From Pochonia chlamydosporia 170 (Eukaryota; Ascomycota; Sordariomycetes; Hypocreales; Clavicipitaceae), in NCBI RefSeq assembly GCF_001653235.2, contig NC_035790.1, positions 124,001-188,000 on the forward strand: 64,000 nt of DNA, read 5' to 3'. The notes beneath the pieces are model-generated. The model ran no database searches, was not told where the DNA came from, and saw only the letters and a list, made by a program, of their open reading frames with translations. Of the stretch, positions 22,678 through 33,310 are shown one piece after another. The position numbers were made by a program, and so were the translations under genes. The stretch's first letter is position 1, and each line of letters begins with the position of its first letter.

Positions 22678-25600
22678 ATGACGGTTCCGCGACCTTCCTG
22701 CCGCGAAGACTTCAAGATCGCGATCATTTGCGCTTTGCCACTCGAATATAATGCGGTGGCCCTCCTGTTTGACGAGCGCTGGGATGAGCATGGTGACACA
22801 TTTGGAAAAGCGCATAGAGATCCCAATACCTACACCACTGGCCGCATGGGCAAGCATAACGTCGTGCTGGCCCTCTTGTCTGGTATGGGCAAAGCCAAAG
22901 TAGCTGCCGCTGCGGCAAGCATGCGGTCGAGCTATGGGGACTTGGAGCTAGTGCTTCTAGTGGGAATCTGTGGCGGCCTGCCGCATCATGGTCAGGGTGA
23001 GATCTTGCTAGGAGATGTGGTTATCAGCAAGAGAGTTGTTCAGTATGACTTTGGCAGGAAATATCCCGATAAGTTTTTGCGCAAGGATACGATCGAAGAT
23101 AATCTAAGCAAACACGACAAAAATATTCGAAATTTTCTCGCTCTATTCGACACAGATAACGGCAAAGAAACACTCCAAGAACGGACTGCACACTTTCTCA
23201 GTCAGTTGCAAGCCAAAGCTGAGAAGCACCAGGCTAAATACCAATATCCCGGGACGGCCGAGGATAAGTTGTTCGCGTCAAGCTATCGACACAAGCACCG
23301 CACCTCACCGGCGTGCATCTGCAGCGACTGCCATGGAAGGATGGATCCCATATGCGACGACGCTCTTAGTGCGTTGTGCGATGATTTGGGATGCGACGAA
23401 AGATACCTAGAGCCCAGAGATCGACTTCAGGCGAGGCGTCAGTTGGAGCAAGAAAAGAAGGACAGGGCGCAAGAGCCAGCCGTCCACATTGGCGCAATTG
23501 CATCTGGCGATACAGTAATGAGGTCGGGAGAAGACCGGGACAGGATCGCCAAGAAAGAAGGCGTTATTGCGTTTGAGATGGAATGCGCCGGGGTATGGGA
23601 AGAAATGCCGTGCATTGTCGTGAAAGGCGTGTGCGATTATGCCGACTGTCATAAGAACAAGAAGTGGCGGGATTTCGCAGCAGCAACAGCAGCATCGGCA
23701 TCGAAGGCAATTCTAGAACGATACATCCAAACAGACAGACGCCGGGGCCGGGTGGTGGACGAACCGCTGGTAGGCCATTTTTTAGTTCCGTTTGGAAGGA
23801 ATCAGACCTTCGTTGGCAGGGAAACGATTTTATCAAAGCTTCTGGAAAGAATCTGCCCAGGCACGAACCAGGACGACTGTCAGAGAACCGCCGTCGAAGG
23901 CCTCGGTGGCGTCGGTAAGACGCAGATCGCACTGGAGGCTGTCTACCGAGTCCGCAATGTGCACCCTGACTGCTCCATTTTCTGGGTCCCGGCCGTGGAC
24001 GCAAACACCTTTGAAAACGCTTACCGCGATATCGGCAAACGGATGAAGATTCAGGGTATCGACGAAGACAAGGCTGACGTTAAGTGGCTTGTTAAAACCG
24101 CGCTAAGTGACGATGGCAGTGGCTACTGGCTCTTGGTAGTCGATAATGCCGATGATATTACGTTGCTCTTTGGCGTCACTAGACTGTCAGACTATCTGCC
24201 ATTTAGTCGAAAGGGCTCGATTCTGTTTACAACGCGGAATCATATGGCCGTAGTGAAGCTAGACATCCCGAAAAGTGGTGTCCTCACCATAGCGGAGATG
24301 AGCAGAACCGAGGCCACGGAACTATTGCAGACGAACTTGACGCCAAACCAGACGAGTGATATTGAAAGCAACATGGAGCTGCTTGACTTCCTGGCCGACT
24401 TGCCACTGGCCATTAAGCAGGCGTCTGCCTACATGGCCGAGACGGGAATCACAACGGCAAGATATCTCCATCATTATCGGTCCAGCGATAAAAATATGAT
24501 CAGGCTACTTAGTAGGGATTTCAAGGACCAGGGCCGCTACCAGACTATGAGAAATCCGGTCGCCACAACCTGGCTAATCTCCTTCGACCATGTCTCACGG
24601 GATAAACCACTTGCAGCCCGATATCTGAGATTTCTGTGCCTCCTTGGCGAGAAAGACATCCCTACATCCTTGCTGCCACCACCAGAAAGTGAGTTAGACA
24701 TGGACGAGGCGATTGGCACGCTCAGAGCATATGCATTCATTACTCAGCGGGAGGGGCAAGATTCGATCGATATGCACCGGCTTGTTCGACTAGCGATGCA
24801 AAACTGGCTAGGGAACGAGGAACTGAAGAGCTGTGTAACGTCTGCGATACAGCGGCTTAATCAAGCGTTTCCGTTTCCAGAGCACGAGAACAGGGATATG
24901 TGGATGAGATATTTACCGCACGCACAAGCCGCCCTGGAGTTTCGGGAGCACCCCAAAGGTGGGAAAGTGGACGCTAGTCTTTTGTATAGTGTGGCAGAAA
25001 GTTATTTCTTACTAGGACGATATCAGAAGGCAGAGCAGATGCATCGACAGTCGCTACAGCTTTACCAGAAGGTGCTAGGCAAAGACCATCCGTCCACACT
25101 TTCCAGCATGAACAACCTCGCAAATGTGCTTAGATATCTGGGGAAGTACGAGGAGGCCGAGCAGATGCATCGGCAGACACTCGAGCTTAAAGAGAAGGTG
25201 CTGGGCAAAGACCATCCGCGCACACTTGACAGCATGAACAACCTCGCACTTGTGCTCTCAGATCTGGGGAAGTATGAGGAGGCCGAGCAGATGCATCGGC
25301 AGGAATGGAAGTTAACAGAGAAGGCGCGGGGCAAAGACCATCCGGACACACTTTCCAGCATGAACAACCTCGGAATTGTGCTTGAAATGCTGGGGAAGTA
25401 TGAGGAGGCCGAGCAGATGCATCGGCAGACACTCGAGCTTCGTCAGAAGGTGCTAGGCAAAGACCATCCGGACACACTTGGCAGCATGAACAGCCTCGCA
25501 AATGTGCTTGAAAGTCTCGGGAAGTATGAGGAGGCCGAGCAGATGCATCGGCAGACACTCGAGCTTAAGGAGAAGGTGCTTGGCAAAGACCATCCGTCTA

Positions 25601-25890
25601 CGCGAAGAAGTCGGAGGAATTTTGAAAACGTGCTTGAAAGTCTCCTTAAGTATGAGGAGGCCGAGCAAATGCATCGGCCGGCTTTTTTGCTTGAGGAGTA
25701 CGTACTTTGCAAAGACCATCCGTTCACACTTTCCAGCATGAACCACCTCGCAAATGTGCTTGAAAGTCTCGGGAAGTATGAGGAGGCCGAGAAAATGCAT
25801 CGGCAGACACTCGAGCTTCGTCAGAAGGTGCTAGTCGAAGAGGCATTCCTTCCAAATTTCCAGCATGAGCGACCTCGCAAATGTGCTTGA
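22678..25890 (+). CDS. PNP-NB-ARC-TPR NOD-like receptor (STAND protein)
   Basis: I start at ATG 22,678 (MTVPRPS), the first ATG of the frame, giving 1,070 aa. Residues about 10-355 are a PNP_UDP domain (IAIICALPLEYNAVALL, VGICGGLPHHG, FEMECAGVWEEMPCIVVKGVCDYAD). NB-ARC follows: FVGRE at 378, P-loop GGVGKT at 410-415, VVDNADD as Walker B and DLPLAIKQA as the GxP-like region. From about 767 come 42-residue kinesin-light-chain-type TPRs of the form SMNNLANVL--LGKYEEAEQMHRQTLEL--KVLGKDHP-TL. Seven units are readable and units 2-5 are nearly identical at DNA level. The final unit is broken: at about 25,834-25,860 one extra base turns the repeat into a foreign tail and TGA at 25,888, while the TPR frame continues to a stop at 25,956. 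The encoded end may thus be recent. Likely role: intracellular sensor in allorecognition or defence. Confidence 0.9.
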   Translation: MTVPRPSCREDFKIAIICALPLEYNAVALLFDERWDEHGDTFGKAHRDPNTYTTGRMGKHNVVLALLSGMGKAKVAAAAASMRSSYGDLELVLLVGICGGLPHHGQGEILLGDVVISKRVVQYDFGRKYPDKFLRKDTIEDNLSKHDKNIRNFLALFDTDNGKETLQERTAHFLSQLQAKAEKHQAKYQYPGTAEDKLFASSYRHKHRTSPACICSDCHGRMDPICDDALSALCDDLGCDERYLEPRDRLQARRQLEQEKKDRAQEPAVHIGAIASGDTVMRSGEDRDRIAKKEGVIAFEMECAGVWEEMPCIVVKGVCDYADCHKNKKWRDFAAATAASASKAILERYIQTDRRRGRVVDEPLVGHFLVPFGRNQTFVGRETILSKLLERICPGTNQDDCQRTAVEGLGGVGKTQIALEAVYRVRNVHPDCSIFWVPAVDANTFENAYRDIGKRMKIQGIDEDKADVKWLVKTALSDDGSGYWLLVVDNADDITLLFGVTRLSDYLPFSRKGSILFTTRNHMAVVKLDIPKSGVLTIAEMSRTEATELLQTNLTPNQTSDIESNMELLDFLADLPLAIKQASAYMAETGITTARYLHHYRSSDKNMIRLLSRDFKDQGRYQTMRNPVATTWLISFDHVSRDKPLAARYLRFLCLLGEKDIPTSLLPPPESELDMDEAIGTLRAYAFITQREGQDSIDMHRLVRLAMQNWLGNEELKSCVTSAIQRLNQAFPFPEHENRDMWMRYLPHAQAALEFREHPKGGKVDASLLYSVAESYFLLGRYQKAEQMHRQSLQLYQKVLGKDHPSTLSSMNNLANVLRYLGKYEEAEQMHRQTLELKEKVLGKDHPRTLDSMNNLALVLSDLGKYEEAEQMHRQEWKLTEKARGKDHPDTLSSMNNLGIVLEMLGKYEEAEQMHRQTLELRQKVLGKDHPDTLGSMNSLANVLESLGKYEEAEQMHRQTLELKEKVLGKDHPSTRRSRRNFENVLESLLKYEEAEQMHRPAFLLEEYVLCKDHPFTLSSMNHLANVLESLGKYEEAEKMHRQTLELRQKVLVEEAFLPNFQHERPRKCA

Positions 25891-26502
25891 AAGTCTCGGG
25901 AAGTATGAGGAGGCCGAGCAAATGCATCGGCAGACACTCGAGCTTCGGCAGATGTAGTGCAGAGAGAGCCTACTCGCAATGTTTACAGCAGCAACTGTTC
26001 ACAAGCTTGGGAATTTGGAGATAGCAGGACACAGATCAGTTGGCATCTGCAGACACTCCAGCTGCATGAGAAGGTGCTAGGCAAAGACCATCCGGACACA
26101 CTTCTCAGCCTAAGCAACCTAAGACTTTTGCTTAGACATCTGGGGAAGTACGAGGAGGCTGAGCAGCTGCATCAGCAGACACTCGAGCTTCAGGAGATGG
26201 TGCTAGGCAAAGACCATCCGTTCACACTTTCCAGATATCGGTAACCTAAAGGTGTCGCGACTNNNNNNNNNNGGGAAGTATGAGGAGGCCGAGCAGATGC
26301 ATCGGCAGACACTCGAGCTTCGTCAGAAGGCGCTAGGCAAAGACCATCCGGACACACTTGGTAGCATGGACAACCTCGCAGATGTGCTTGATAATCTGGG
26401 GAAGTATGAGGAGGCCGAGCAGATGCATCGGCAGACACTTGAGCTTGAGGAGAAGGTGCTGGGCAAAGACCATCCGTCTACGCGAAGAAGTCGGAGGAAT
26501 TT
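25015..26502 (+). repeat. 126-bp tandem TPR-coding repeat array, interrupted by debris and a gap
   Basis: A block beginning GGGAAGTA recurs at 25,141, 25,267, 25,393 and onward every 126 bp. Copies also lie beyond the gene stop (25,897; 26,141) and after the gap (26,273; 26,399). Near identity between units implies recent homogenisation or expansion. The copy number across the gap is uncertain. Confidence 0.9.
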
Positions 26503-26536
26503 TGAAAACTGCTTGAGGACGAAGACATCTCCTTAA
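25957..26536 (+). pseudogene. TPR receptor fragments downstream of the receptor gene
   Basis: Two pieces flank the 10-N gap. The first (25,957-26,244) has a non-TPR lead-in (QREPTRNV...) followed by two TPRs (HEKVLGKDHPDTLLSLSNL..., LGKYEEAEQLHQQTLEL). The second (26,273-26,536) has two TPRs and the same RRSRRNFEN tail block that occurs within the receptor at about 25,601-25,630. Neither has an N-terminal domain. They look like tandemly duplicated 3' ends of the receptor, or misassembled parts of it. Confidence 0.75.
26263..26272. other. Assembly gap (10 N)
   Basis: A run of ten N inside the TPR array; the true length is unknown. Confidence 1.
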
Positions 26537-27732
26537 GGGCGGCTTTGCAACCATGGTCCGTGCACGGCCCGCTTTTTTGCTTGGGAGTACAGTACTTTGC
26601 AAACGACTCGTCTGCTAAGAACTGACCGCGTCTTCCCCTACCTACTGCTTTTGGTGTGTTTTTTGGAGGCATCTTGTAATTACATCCGTGCCGTGCTTGT
26701 ACGATGCCTCAACCGAAATCTTCTAGTACCGATGTGGCATTCCTTCTGAATTCTAGCCAACCTGAGGACCTCGATGACGCCGTAACACTTGAGCAAAACT
26801 CCGACTGCGCCAAGGCTGCGGGCGGCATTCAAACGGCGGTATTTGTAGTGGAGAGAGAGCCAACTCGCGATGTTAATGGCGGCGACTGTTCACAAGGTTG
26901 GGAATTTGGAGCTAGCAGCACACAAATAGTTGGCTTATGAATCAGAATGCGAGCTAGATAGTGAATCCGACGATGACGATGATCTATACCTGCCGCACTT
27001 CTCGCCGTTTGAGCCTAAGTGGCAACCTAAGACGGTTTTCAAGGGACACAAAGGTCCCACAAGTGATCCTGTGCCGCCATCGCCGCCGCTGCTGGCCGCC
27101 CAATATTCCCTAGCTCAGCATCAAATAGCCTGGTCTCCAGATATCGGTAACCTAAAGGTGTCGCGACTGGTGATAGAAAAAGCTCATAGGCGTGAATTAT
27201 GCATCGAAGATCACGACCGACTCGTCACACCGCATTGTACCGTAAAGAATTTAGGTACTTGACCTCCGCGGCACCTCATGTCACGGGCAGTGTCAAAGGG
27301 GAGATAGTCCTCTTTGAAAGCCTCGAGAGTGCTACAGCCGACTCCTACATGTGAGGCCAGATCCATGCCGCCACACCCACCGCGCCATCTGCACTAGCTT
27401 GGCTGAAAGACATTCCTCGCGGAGTCGGTGGGCATGTCTCGCGTCTGGATGACAACTCTGGTGTGTCCCAATCTGATCCGTGATTTTTCTACCAGGGCGA
27501 GCTGCGCTAGGAGTCGCTGAAGATTGTGACACACCACAAGGAGATGGACAGCAGTGCACTCTCCAGGGGTACCCTATAAAATACTACGTGACACCTTGCA
27601 CTTGAGAGCGGTGGTGCAAGGCGTACAATCAGCCGAGGCTGCGAGTCTCCGGTCAACCCACTCAGTGAACAATAAAGCATCTATAGTCATACATTCATTG
27701 TATCATCTAAGTCTTGGTAGCATCAAGTGGAG
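26537..27732. other. Receptor-tail debris and unassigned sequence
   Basis: Two plus-strand frames, 26,704-26,940 (78 codons) and about 26,930-27,262 (110 codons, acidic start ESDDDDD), have no recognised domain; the second opens with TTG. They may be decayed 3' exons linked to the TPR duplicates. 27,137-27,168 repeats 32 bp found at the gap edge (26,231-26,262). From 27,270 to 27,732 nothing is recognised. Confidence 0.4.
26848..26934 (+). repeat. Imperfect duplicate of 25,956-26,043
   Basis: Both segments read GTG-AGAGAGAGCC-ACTCGC...GACAGCAACTGTTCACAAG-like sequence followed by TTGGGAATTTGGAG and end in AGTTGGC, with scattered substitutions. This ties the sequence downstream of the gap to the receptor tail as a duplicated segment. 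Confidence 0.75.
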
Positions 27733-30500
27733 TTACGTGGCCCCGTGGCCATTTTTATACGGATTCTGAGTGAGAACCTGCAAACTCCTAAGCCTCTGGT
27801 CCCTCATCTTCATCTTGATACCCTCCGGGGGGGATGTGTATGTCAGACGATTGCGGTCGAACGGGGCATCCAGCATCAACCCCTGCAGCGTTTTCACACG
27901 CGAGACGGCCACATAACTCAAACCTGTCTGAAAGTCACGGCAGGATAGATCTGTCACGATCCTGTCTTCCGTAATGCTCTGCGACTTATGAACCGTAATG
28001 GCGTAGCATACGATCAGGGGAATCTGATGCGATTGCAGAGCGTGGCCCCAACGAGGAAGTCCCTGTTTACTGGCAGAATCGGGACAATCTTCCTACCATC
28101 CGCGGTGGTCAGGAACGCCGGTCCAGAGTATTTGTCAAACTCCATCATGATTACACATGGTTGGTCTCGGATGGGGTCAGTCTCAGGTGCCCAGCCAATG
28201 TCGTACACTGTGCCACGAGCGCCGTTGCAGAGACCAACTTGTTGCCAGAGGTTGCACGTCAGCATCAGACGTGCACCAATGCATACAGGGACCTGTTTCG
28301 CAAGGTTGCCGGCCTTGTCGTCCGGGGCAGTAGCCGCGCCGGGGCAGTAGCCGCGCCGGGGCCAACGTTTGCAGCGATGACCTGGATGACTGGTCGGCTG
28401 AGGCGGTCAAGGTGGTAGTGATTATATTCGTTCACCCGGTCTTTCGTGGCGTATACCCGTAAGGCGTCGGCAAACCTGGCGACATCTTGATCGTCTAGCT
28501 TTGCCTGCACGCGGCCAGAGAGAAGTTTCCAGGACTCGTGGGATAGCTGGAGCAGCCGAAGCTCCCCGAGAGCCTTGCGAAAGGCCGCCTGATCATCGCC
28601 GCACTGTCGCTGAACAACGCTCAGAAAGACAGTCTTATCGAAGCGCATATACGCGTTCCTGCCCTTGATCTCCACTCCCTGCACTTCTTTGTCGTAATAA
28701 AGCGGCTTCTGTAGAACAGGAGGAAGCTGAAAGAAGTCGACCACCAAAAGGATATTGAGTCCGCCAAAGAACTCCTCGTTCCTATGCGGAAATGCCTCCC
28801 GGAGACGGTCGTCGATCCAGGATAGTTGGCACAGTCCCAGCATGCTTTTCTCGTCAATGATCAGGTACTGAATATCCTTCAGCTTCTTCTGGAGCTGGGC
28901 CTTGTCGATGGCGGAGAGCGGTCTGAAGTCCTTGTTGATCGGGAGGTGAAGCAGCGAGTGCAAAGTGGTGCCTGATATCTGATTTCCTGCAACGCCCGTC
29001 GGTGCGGCACGCCAGACAGGTGTCCCTCCCCCGCCTGTCGCGGCCTGAAGGTGTGCCGAGAGCAGGTTGATCAGATATGACTTACCCGTGCCACCACCAC
29101 CATCCACATGGAGTAACAGCTGGGAACGGTCTTGGGTCAGAAAGTGGTCCATCACCGTGTCATACACGAGGCGCTGCTCCGGATTCAGGGAATCGCGAGC
29201 TTCTAAGGGCTGATGCTCCACATCCAGGGGAAAGGAGCTTTGCGCCTTACGTCGCTTCCAGTAGTTACCGCGGAGAATATCTTCGTTGTCGTAACGTCCG
29301 ACGTGGGGAGTCCAGTCATAATTCACGTCGATATCTCGGCGGCCAAGCACGTCGATGTCTTCTTCCTCCAGCGGCCGGTCTGGCAGCATGCGGGCAAGTT
29401 CATGCCAGTCCTCCTCTGCGATGGGCTCGTCATGCACCTCCTGCTCAAACTCATCGTCCTCCGCCTGGAGCTCGCTTGTTCCCACCTCCCCGTAATGGTC
29501 GTCCTCATGGAAATGGTGCCGCTGCCGGCAGTACTGATACGCTGCAACAAAGGCCTCAAACCACTGCCCACCCACAGCAAGTAACTCCTCCGGAGAGCGA
29601 TGCGGATGGGTCATCATCAGCTTGACGCGGCAGAAGTCATGAAACTGGGTTGAGGCTTCCACAGGCCTGTACCGAGGAAAGTAGGACAGAACCCTCTTCT
29701 TCGCATTCGCACCGAGTCTCCTCCACGTCTTGAGATTGTACGACTGCAAATACTCGAGATAAGTAACACTCTCATGCTGGTCATTTCTCTGCAGATATTT
29801 CCGGTAGCTGCCGACAGCCTCACTCACATCATCATCGACGCGGTACGACCGCACGTGCTGCTCCAACGGGCGGCAGTCGACGTACACAACCATCCGAGTC
29901 CCTTCCTGCAGAGGGATGTTGAGCAGCAGGTGGGAAATCTCCTGCGCTGAATAATCCCTCTCGGCAATCAGCTTATTCATAAGACGAGAGGAGAAGGACA
30001 GCAGGGGTTGCAGGTGTGCGGTGTGCGGCAAAATCTGGTCTGCAAGCTTACAGTACGGCTCAGTCTTCTCCGATTTGCTGCAATACTTGGCAGCGTATGT
30101 AATGACTGCTTGTAAGCTGGTGCATGGAGATATGTCAATGTTGGCCAGCCATCCCAGAATGATGGCAGGATTGAAGTGGTTCATGAGGTTGTCGTTGCGA
30201 GCCGCCTCGAAGATGTAGTACGACTTGCCTTCCTTCCTGATGACCGCGGCCAGCTCCCGCAAGGCACGGGGAAAGTCAAATCGACACTCCCTTTCGGGAT
30301 TCGCCACGTTGGCCGCCTCAATATCGGCAGCAGCTCCTTCCATGTCCCTCGCCAGGTCACCGCTTCCCTTTCTGACACGCAAGCAATACGTTGTGTTGCA
30401 TCTGTGGCGCTGGCAGCGGTTGACAATTTGCGAGAGCCGCAGGAATGTCATCTCTATGCTCAGTGGATCTACGCTCAGGGGATTACCCTCCCCCTACGAA
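27733..30500 (-). pseudogene. Helitron Rep-helicase (PIF1-like), broken
   Basis: The minus strand encodes the C-terminal part of the Helitron replication initiator region (NPLSVDPLSIEMTFLRLSQIV, CQRHRCNTTYCLR, then GWLANIDISPCTSL), followed by a PIF1-like SF1 helicase: Walker A GGGGTGKS, Walker B IIDEKSM, motif III DFFQLPPV (preceded by V where Gly is usual), later AITVHKSQ (motif V) and GLSYVAVSRVK (motif VI). The catalytic HUH/Tyr part is absent: a stop codon lies just upstream of NPLSV at about 30,508. Two lesions break the helicase: a 17-bp tandem duplication at 28,322-28,355 and a one-base shift in a four-base run at 28,017-28,020. Removing one 17-bp unit restores the frame. Not functional as it stands; element ends not located. 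Confidence 0.9.
28322..28355. repeat. 17-bp tandem duplication inside the Helitron helicase
   Basis: Two perfect copies of CCGGGGCAGTAGCCGCG lie head to tail, followed by the first six bases of a third. Seventeen is not a multiple of three, so the copy shifts the reading frame; with a single unit the minus-strand frame runs on into VCIGARLMLTCNL, which is the expected helicase sequence. Confidence 0.92.
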
Positions 30501-30508
30501 CACAGATA

Positions 30509-31730
30509 AGAGTAACGGCCAGTGTGGAGGGTGCATCTTGAGTTCCGTTTTACTTGGTGAAATTCGATGGGCCGTCGAAAACATGTTGTTTTGGAACATT
30601 CACACCCAACCACGGCACTGTAGGCAATAAAAATTACATGAATCAAAAACCAAGAGTGCATTCAATCAATTGATTTATACTGATTTATTCTAAATAGAGA
30701 AATTAAAAAGTTCTTTGAGTTCAAAGCCATGATTTTCGCTCCAACGACGTCCAAATCGAGAAGCAGGCCCGTGCACGAAATCTGCTTACCAAATCCGAGC
30801 AACCATCCCAACCCGAACCCGTACAGCCAGGCTTGACAGTGCAAGCCAATTAAAAATAGCCTTGTCGTCGACAGTGGGGCAGACGAAAAGCCCCAGCCAA
30901 TGTGACAGAGTCTTGTCGTCGACAGTGGGGCAACAATCGCGCCCAGCAGACCAGGGTGTAGAAATTGTGCACTCCAAGAACCACAGAAATCGATTGAAGT
31001 TCAGGGTAGGCAGCTTCTTCAACAAAAGTGAAGTCGGTCTTAAGTCATAAGCCACGAGACGAAGGGAGCTTGCGATGGAACGCTTATGCAGCTGGACTAA
31101 TCGGTCACAGTAGTAAGTCAAACACAATGCTGCCAAAAAAAAAAAAAGGAAAAAAGAAGCCGTCGTAGTTGCGTCAGGAATGGATGCCGACTACACCATA
31201 ATTGTTTGCACCTAGTTACACTAACGAACACTCACCACCACTTGGCACCTCATTCGGTCGGCCGTATTAATACAACCGCCTGCAATTATCAATTATGGGA
31301 ACCAAAACCTTGCCACAAATTGGATCGAATACGTCGTTATGTGTTGATATTACAGCCACAATTACTGTCCTTCTGCTCAAATCGTGCTGTCTCTGCGTCC
31401 CGACTTCAACTGAACGGGTTTTCTCGCCTTCAGTCTAGATCAGTCTACCAGGCAATAACAGGAAATAACAGGCAATAGATGGCAAGCTAGTATTGGGCCG
31501 CAGAAGGGATAAAATAAATAGTATTTTGTCAAATGTCTGATGGGCTCTGCAGGGGAGAAGGGATGACCGGATTCAGACATCCCCTCTATTAGGGCGATAG
31601 GATTCTCTCGTATATTTATTACCGCCATATGGGCCTCAGAATACGTGGCAAACCACACAAGAAATTCTCAAATTCTCCTCTCATTACGACCGCTCTCATT
31701 ACGACCGAAACAAATCAAGACCATTGCGAA
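30509..31730. other. Intergenic with a 51-bp two-unit repeat and poly-A
   Basis: CTTGTCGTCGACAGTGGGGC occurs at about 30,861 and again 51 bp later, giving a two-unit imperfect tandem repeat. An A-run lies at about 31,132-31,146. No gene is supported. The last 120 bp form the leader of the next gene (TATATTTATT near 31,611). Confidence 0.5.
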
Positions 31731-32567
31731 ATGGCTGTTGAATCTACCGAAAATGGGCGACCGCTCAACTCACAGCCATTTGTGCCCCGCTCCAAATCAC
31801 TAGCCACGATCAAGGCCAAGCAACATGATGTATATCTCCGTGGAGTTCTAGGGGGCCGAACAATACAAGAAGTCTCCGATTTACCAATGGAAAAGCGCAC
31901 AGAACTTCTGCGCAGTGTGCTGGTACAAGAAAACCAACCCATTGTAATTAACGCGATGGCGTGCTTGTCGCAGCTTGCGTCCCATGTCACACCCGCCAAG
32001 ATACTGGCGCCAAAGGAGCTGCCAGGCTTTGATACATCTTTGAGCAGACTTCTAAAGGAGGCACAGGAGATATATTATGGTGAGAACCATTTTGTTGTCG
32101 ATTTGTGTTGGTTGCACGACTTCGTGTTTGACCGCACTGGTGGTTGCGGTGTATCTCGTGGATCAGTAGCCGAATGGGTGAAGCAGCTGACCGTCGTAAT
32201 CGACATCACCCATGATAAGGACGAAGAGCAGAGAGACTTGGTCCTTGAGCAGTTGCGGTACCTCGAAAGGTTCAAGAAAGCGGAACGAGTCACTATTGAA
32301 CTGCAGGGCGGTGGTATGCTGAACGGTAGCGACTTGGCCACCCACACGAAGATGAAAACGATTACGCCGGCCGTGCGTGAACTGGTTGACATGTTTCCAG
32401 TCCATCAGCTCTTAATTCACAAAGTTATTTGTAACGGATCTTTTCAGAACATCAGAAATTACTGGAATGATCCAACGGATGCGGACATTGCGGATGTGCG
32501 ATTGGGCCGCGCAGACTTTGCCGCAGTAATGCGAGTACAGACAAAATCCTGGACGCATGGAAAGTGA
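31731..32567 (+). CDS. Hypothetical fungal protein with a 2EXR-like segment
   Basis: From ATG 31,731 (MAVESTENG) the protein is 278 aa; an upstream in-frame ATG at 31,629 would add 34 residues of low-complexity Thr/Lys sequence, which I consider less likely. The centre contains LLKEAQEIYYGENHFVVDL, very like the core of the fungal 2EXR domain (cysteine-free VCRQ-x-EALPIFYGENTF in many members). The rest (VERLRYLERFKKAERVTIEL-like segment) also fits that group, whose function is unknown. No intron, signal peptide or membrane segment is seen. It is the first gene of the six-gene block that runs to 47.1 kb. Confidence 0.72.
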   Translation: MAVESTENGRPLNSQPFVPRSKSLATIKAKQHDVYLRGVLGGRTIQEVSDLPMEKRTELLRSVLVQENQPIVINAMACLSQLASHVTPAKILAPKELPGFDTSLSRLLKEAQEIYYGENHFVVDLCWLHDFVFDRTGGCGVSRGSVAEWVKQLTVVIDITHDKDEEQRDLVLEQLRYLERFKKAERVTIELQGGGMLNGSDLATHTKMKTITPAVRELVDMFPVHQLLIHKVICNGSFQNIRNYWNDPTDADIADVRLGRADFAAVMRVQTKSWTHGK

Positions 32568-33310
32568 AAGAGGGGGAGGAATTAAAGAGTAACTTGTACG
32601 GTATGAAATGAAGATAAAGCCTCTCAAAATTCTACTGTACGACGATGCGGGATATGGCGGTTGTCCTACGTAATGCAGTTCTTGTTCAAGCAGAGTCCTT
32701 TGACGACTGTCAGGTACATCGCATTGAGCGCTTCGCTACATGTGGTGATACGTATGCCAGTCCTTTCACCTCGCGGACTCTGGAAGACGATGATGGTCGC
32801 CATTACGGTCATAATAACCGGGGAATTTGCCCCACCACCGTCGCTCCAAATCATGCATCCTTACCCTAAACTAATACTTAGTCCACGGCGATGGGCATCA
32901 AAAAGAAGACCTCAGCTTGCCAGATATTGCTAAAGTGGTATTTTTAGTGTGCAAATTTCCCGTATCACATTTTTCCAGTGATTACGTCTTGTAATAACTA
33001 GGCTGGCTCTTTGAAGTATCACACACAATTTCGGTTCGGTAGCCAATCACCAGTTGAACTGGACGCCAAGCCTTGTCCGGAACCAATAGAGGAGCGGTCG
33101 AAACGTTTACCGGTAAAGGCTTGACTGGCATCATCTCTGATACCTTCGTTCCTGTCTCAGATGGTAATTTATGGAAATAGAAATATTCGATAGTTTGCTG
33201 TCGAAGAAAGTGGCGGATTGGGCATTAATATAGGGTGTTATCGCGGCTAAGATGTGCTCGCTGCACTTGTACGGCTTTCTTCAGTTGCGTTTGCGAAGCT
33301 CAGAGGAACC
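32568..33310. other. Intergenic, promoter of the 1,566-aa gene
   Basis: No repeat or frame of note. The next gene's start has a strong context (ACCATGG). Confidence 0.45.

Noticed and set aside
26930..27262. 110-codon acidic frame
   Set aside because: Opens with TTG and lies in duplicated receptor debris; could be an exon but nothing proves it.
27594..27621. Inverted repeat CCTTGCAC/GTGCAAGG as the Helitron 3' hairpin
   Set aside because: Loop of 12 nt is long for a Helitron and no CTRR end follows at the right distance, so the element end stays unassigned.
30786..31136. Minus-strand frame with a 17-residue internal repeat (CPTVDDK)
   Set aside because: The protein repeat simply reflects a 51-bp two-unit DNA repeat; no other coding evidence.
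33254..33310. N-terminal extension of the 1,566-aa protein
   Set aside because: It depends on a GTG start; ATG at 33,311 in ACCATGG is far better. Likewise TTG/GTG extensions at 22,654, 44,776, 44,233 and 54,649 were not used.
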